The notes under the pieces are model-generated. The model worked only from the letters and a program-made list of their open reading frames with translations, made no database searches and was not told the DNA's origin. DNA of 39,535 bases, from positions 1-39,535 of the forward strand of contig JAKRWE010000007.1 of NCBI GenBank assembly GCA_024712425.1, written 5' to 3'. This DNA comes from Chromatiales bacterium. Its GTDB lineage: Bacteria > Pseudomonadota > Gammaproteobacteria > Chromatiales > Chromatiaceae. Of the stretch, positions 38,286 to 39,535 are shown piece after piece; position 1 is the first letter of the stretch, and every line of letters starts with the position of its first letter. The translations under genes were made by a program, and so were the position numbers.

Positions 38286-39436
38286 TTACGGATGGCCCAC
38301 TTTACCGGCGGCAGGTGGTTGCTCAGGTGCAGCACCCCCCTTGCGCAACAGGCGCGCCGGCCCGCTGTCATCGGTGAACAGGCCGACGATGCCGTTGGTG
38401 CCATGGAACAGGGGCAGGGTGGCGAGACGATGGCGCGACTGATAGCGCGCCAGGGCGGCGGGGTCGGCGATGTCCGCGCCGCGTTCGGCCAGGCGCCGGA
38501 TCTCGGCGCTCAGCAGATCGACGCCGCTCAGGCCGAGATTGAACCCGTGCGCGGTGACCGGGTGCATGCCAACCGCCGCGTCCCCGATCAGGGCAAAGCG
38601 CCGCGCGACAAAACGGTTGGCGTGTACCGCCACCAGGGGATAACTGAAACGTTCCCCGGTCAGCTGCATCCGGCCACGACGTTGCCCGAACCGGTGTTCG
38701 ATATCGGCATTGAACACCGCCTCATCCATGGCGACGATATCCGGCGCCTCGTTGGCCGGCACGGTGATGACGATGGAAGAGGCATTGCCCAGCATGGGCA
38801 GGATCGCCAGGGTCCGGCCGTAATGGAAGCATTCCCAGGCCGTGTTCTGGTGCGGCAGTTCGTGCTGCATGCAACATACCACGGCAACCCGGCCGAAATC
38901 TTTCATATCGGCGCCGATGCCCATCTGCTGGCGTGTTCGGGAAAAGCGGGTGTCCGCGCCTATCAGCAGGCGCACGCTCAGGCGGCGCCCGCCGCGCAAC
39001 ACCAACTCGGCGCGCTCTGCATTGCTTGTTACCGATTCCACCTCGCTGCCGGCGAGGATCTCGACACCCTCCAGCGGCGCGGTGACCTCGTACAGGGCCT
39101 TACGGATCAGATGATTGGCAATCAGGTAACCCAGCGGTTCACCGGTATGGCCGCTGTCGTCGAAATTCAGGGTATAGGGCGAATCGCCATCGATCACCTT
39201 TGCCTTCTGCGGGGGGATATCTCCTGTGCCGGAATGTGCTCCCAGGCACCGATCCGCTGCAGGATCCTGCGCGACAGATGGGTCAGTGCGATGTCCCGTC
39301 CGTCGATCGGCGGGTTGGCAAGCTCTTCCTCGTCCTGGCGTTCGATCAAAACGACGCGCAGGGGGGTGCCCGCAAGGGTTCGGGCCAGCGCCAGACCAGC
39401 GGGGCCAGCACCAACGATGGCGATATCGTAGTCCAT
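38286..39436 (-). pseudogene. ubiM: FAD-dependent ubiquinone hydroxylase UbiM, frameshifted
   Basis: UbiM-type flavoproteins hydroxylate the ubiquinone ring, using oxygen. From the ATG at 39436 the frame gives MDYDIAIVGAGPAGLALARTL (FAD-binding GxGxxG), then PIDGRDIALTHLSRRILQRIG as in UbiM and IPAQEIS. It is then lost at a run of six C on the coding strand (39211-39216). With one added base the product continues PPQKAKVIDGDSPYTLNFD and on through the second FAD motif ALIGDAAVGMHPVTAHGFNLG to a stop at 38286, giving about 383 residues, a normal length. Sequencing error is the simplest explanation. UbiM is a better match than UbiH, UbiF or VisC because of the DGRDIALTH segment, but I could not test this. 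Confidence 0.82.
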
Positions 39437-39470
39437 ACAGAAACTCCAACAGGGGCAGTCTGCCGAAGTC

Positions 39471-39535
39471 TAACCCGAATATTTCATCCGCTTCTCGCTT
39501 TTCCGGGCGGTCAGTGGATGGAAGATGTGGTGCCT
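39471..39535 (-). repeat. 65-bp terminal repeat, right copy
   Basis: This is the reverse complement of positions 56-120 with one mismatch, and it runs to the last base of the window. It starts 34 bases ahead of the ubiM start codon, so it may overlap or displace the ubiM promoter. It is probably one copy of a longer dispersed repeat at which assembly stopped. Confidence 0.85.

Overview
This 39.5 kb window carries about 41 genes from a GC-rich bacterium, almost certainly a gammaproteobacterium. The order groES-groEL / fxsA-cutA-dsbD-tlpA-aroQ-accB-accC-prmA-DUF3426-dusB-fis-purH is the standard gammaproteobacterial arrangement, and a Fis protein directly behind dusB is diagnostic of that class. 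A complete periplasmic denitrification set with cytochrome cd1 nitrite reductase, plus the UbiM quinone hydroxylase, fits a facultatively denitrifying, possibly sulfur-oxidising lineage such as the Chromatiales. That last placement is inference.

Layout. Positions 1-650 hold a terminal repeat, the C-terminal remnant of a SpoIIE/PP2C-type phosphatase, and a small MITE-like element sitting inside the groEL terminator. Positions 654-2762 are groES-groEL under a promoter that overlaps a perfect CIRCE operator. Positions 2760-15139 are housekeeping genes: a DUF1015 protein, fxsA, cutA, a double-headed dsbD, tlpA, aroQ, accBC, prmA (frameshifted), a zinc-ribbon membrane protein, dusB, fis and purH. 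Positions 15168-38115 are a denitrification supercluster. It comprises norD, a small membrane protein gene, norQ, norF, norE, norB and norC, all on the minus strand; the regulator dnr on the plus strand; then on the minus strand nirN, nirJ, a nirG-nirH fusion, nirL, nirD, nirF, nirC, nirE and nirS, a frameshifted DUF3365 cytochrome, and napC, B, H, G, A, D and F. A frameshifted ubiM and an inverted copy of the terminal repeat close the window.

How the genes work together. NapFDAGHBC reduces nitrate to nitrite in the periplasm with electrons from quinol. NirS reduces nitrite to NO, using heme d1 made by NirE, NirD/L/GH, NirJ, NirF, NirN and NirC. NorCB, matured by NorQ/NorD and accompanied by NorE/F, reduces NO to N2O. 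No nosZ (N2O reductase) is visible here. Five FNR/DNR-type sites (TTGA-N6-TCAA) lie in front of norCB, nirE, nirS and napF (two copies), and the Dnr protein encoded inside the cluster is the obvious candidate reader. The norEFQ-D operon is the exception: a 164-bp imperfect palindrome lies in its upstream region and I see no such site.

Three genes (prmA, the DUF3365 cytochrome and ubiM) are broken by frameshifts, two of them in homopolymer runs, so sequencing or assembly error is likely. The two window ends carry the same 65-bp sequence in inverted orientation (64/65 identical), which suggests that this is a whole contig ending in a dispersed repeat. I found no tRNA, rRNA, CRISPR array, prophage or transposase gene.
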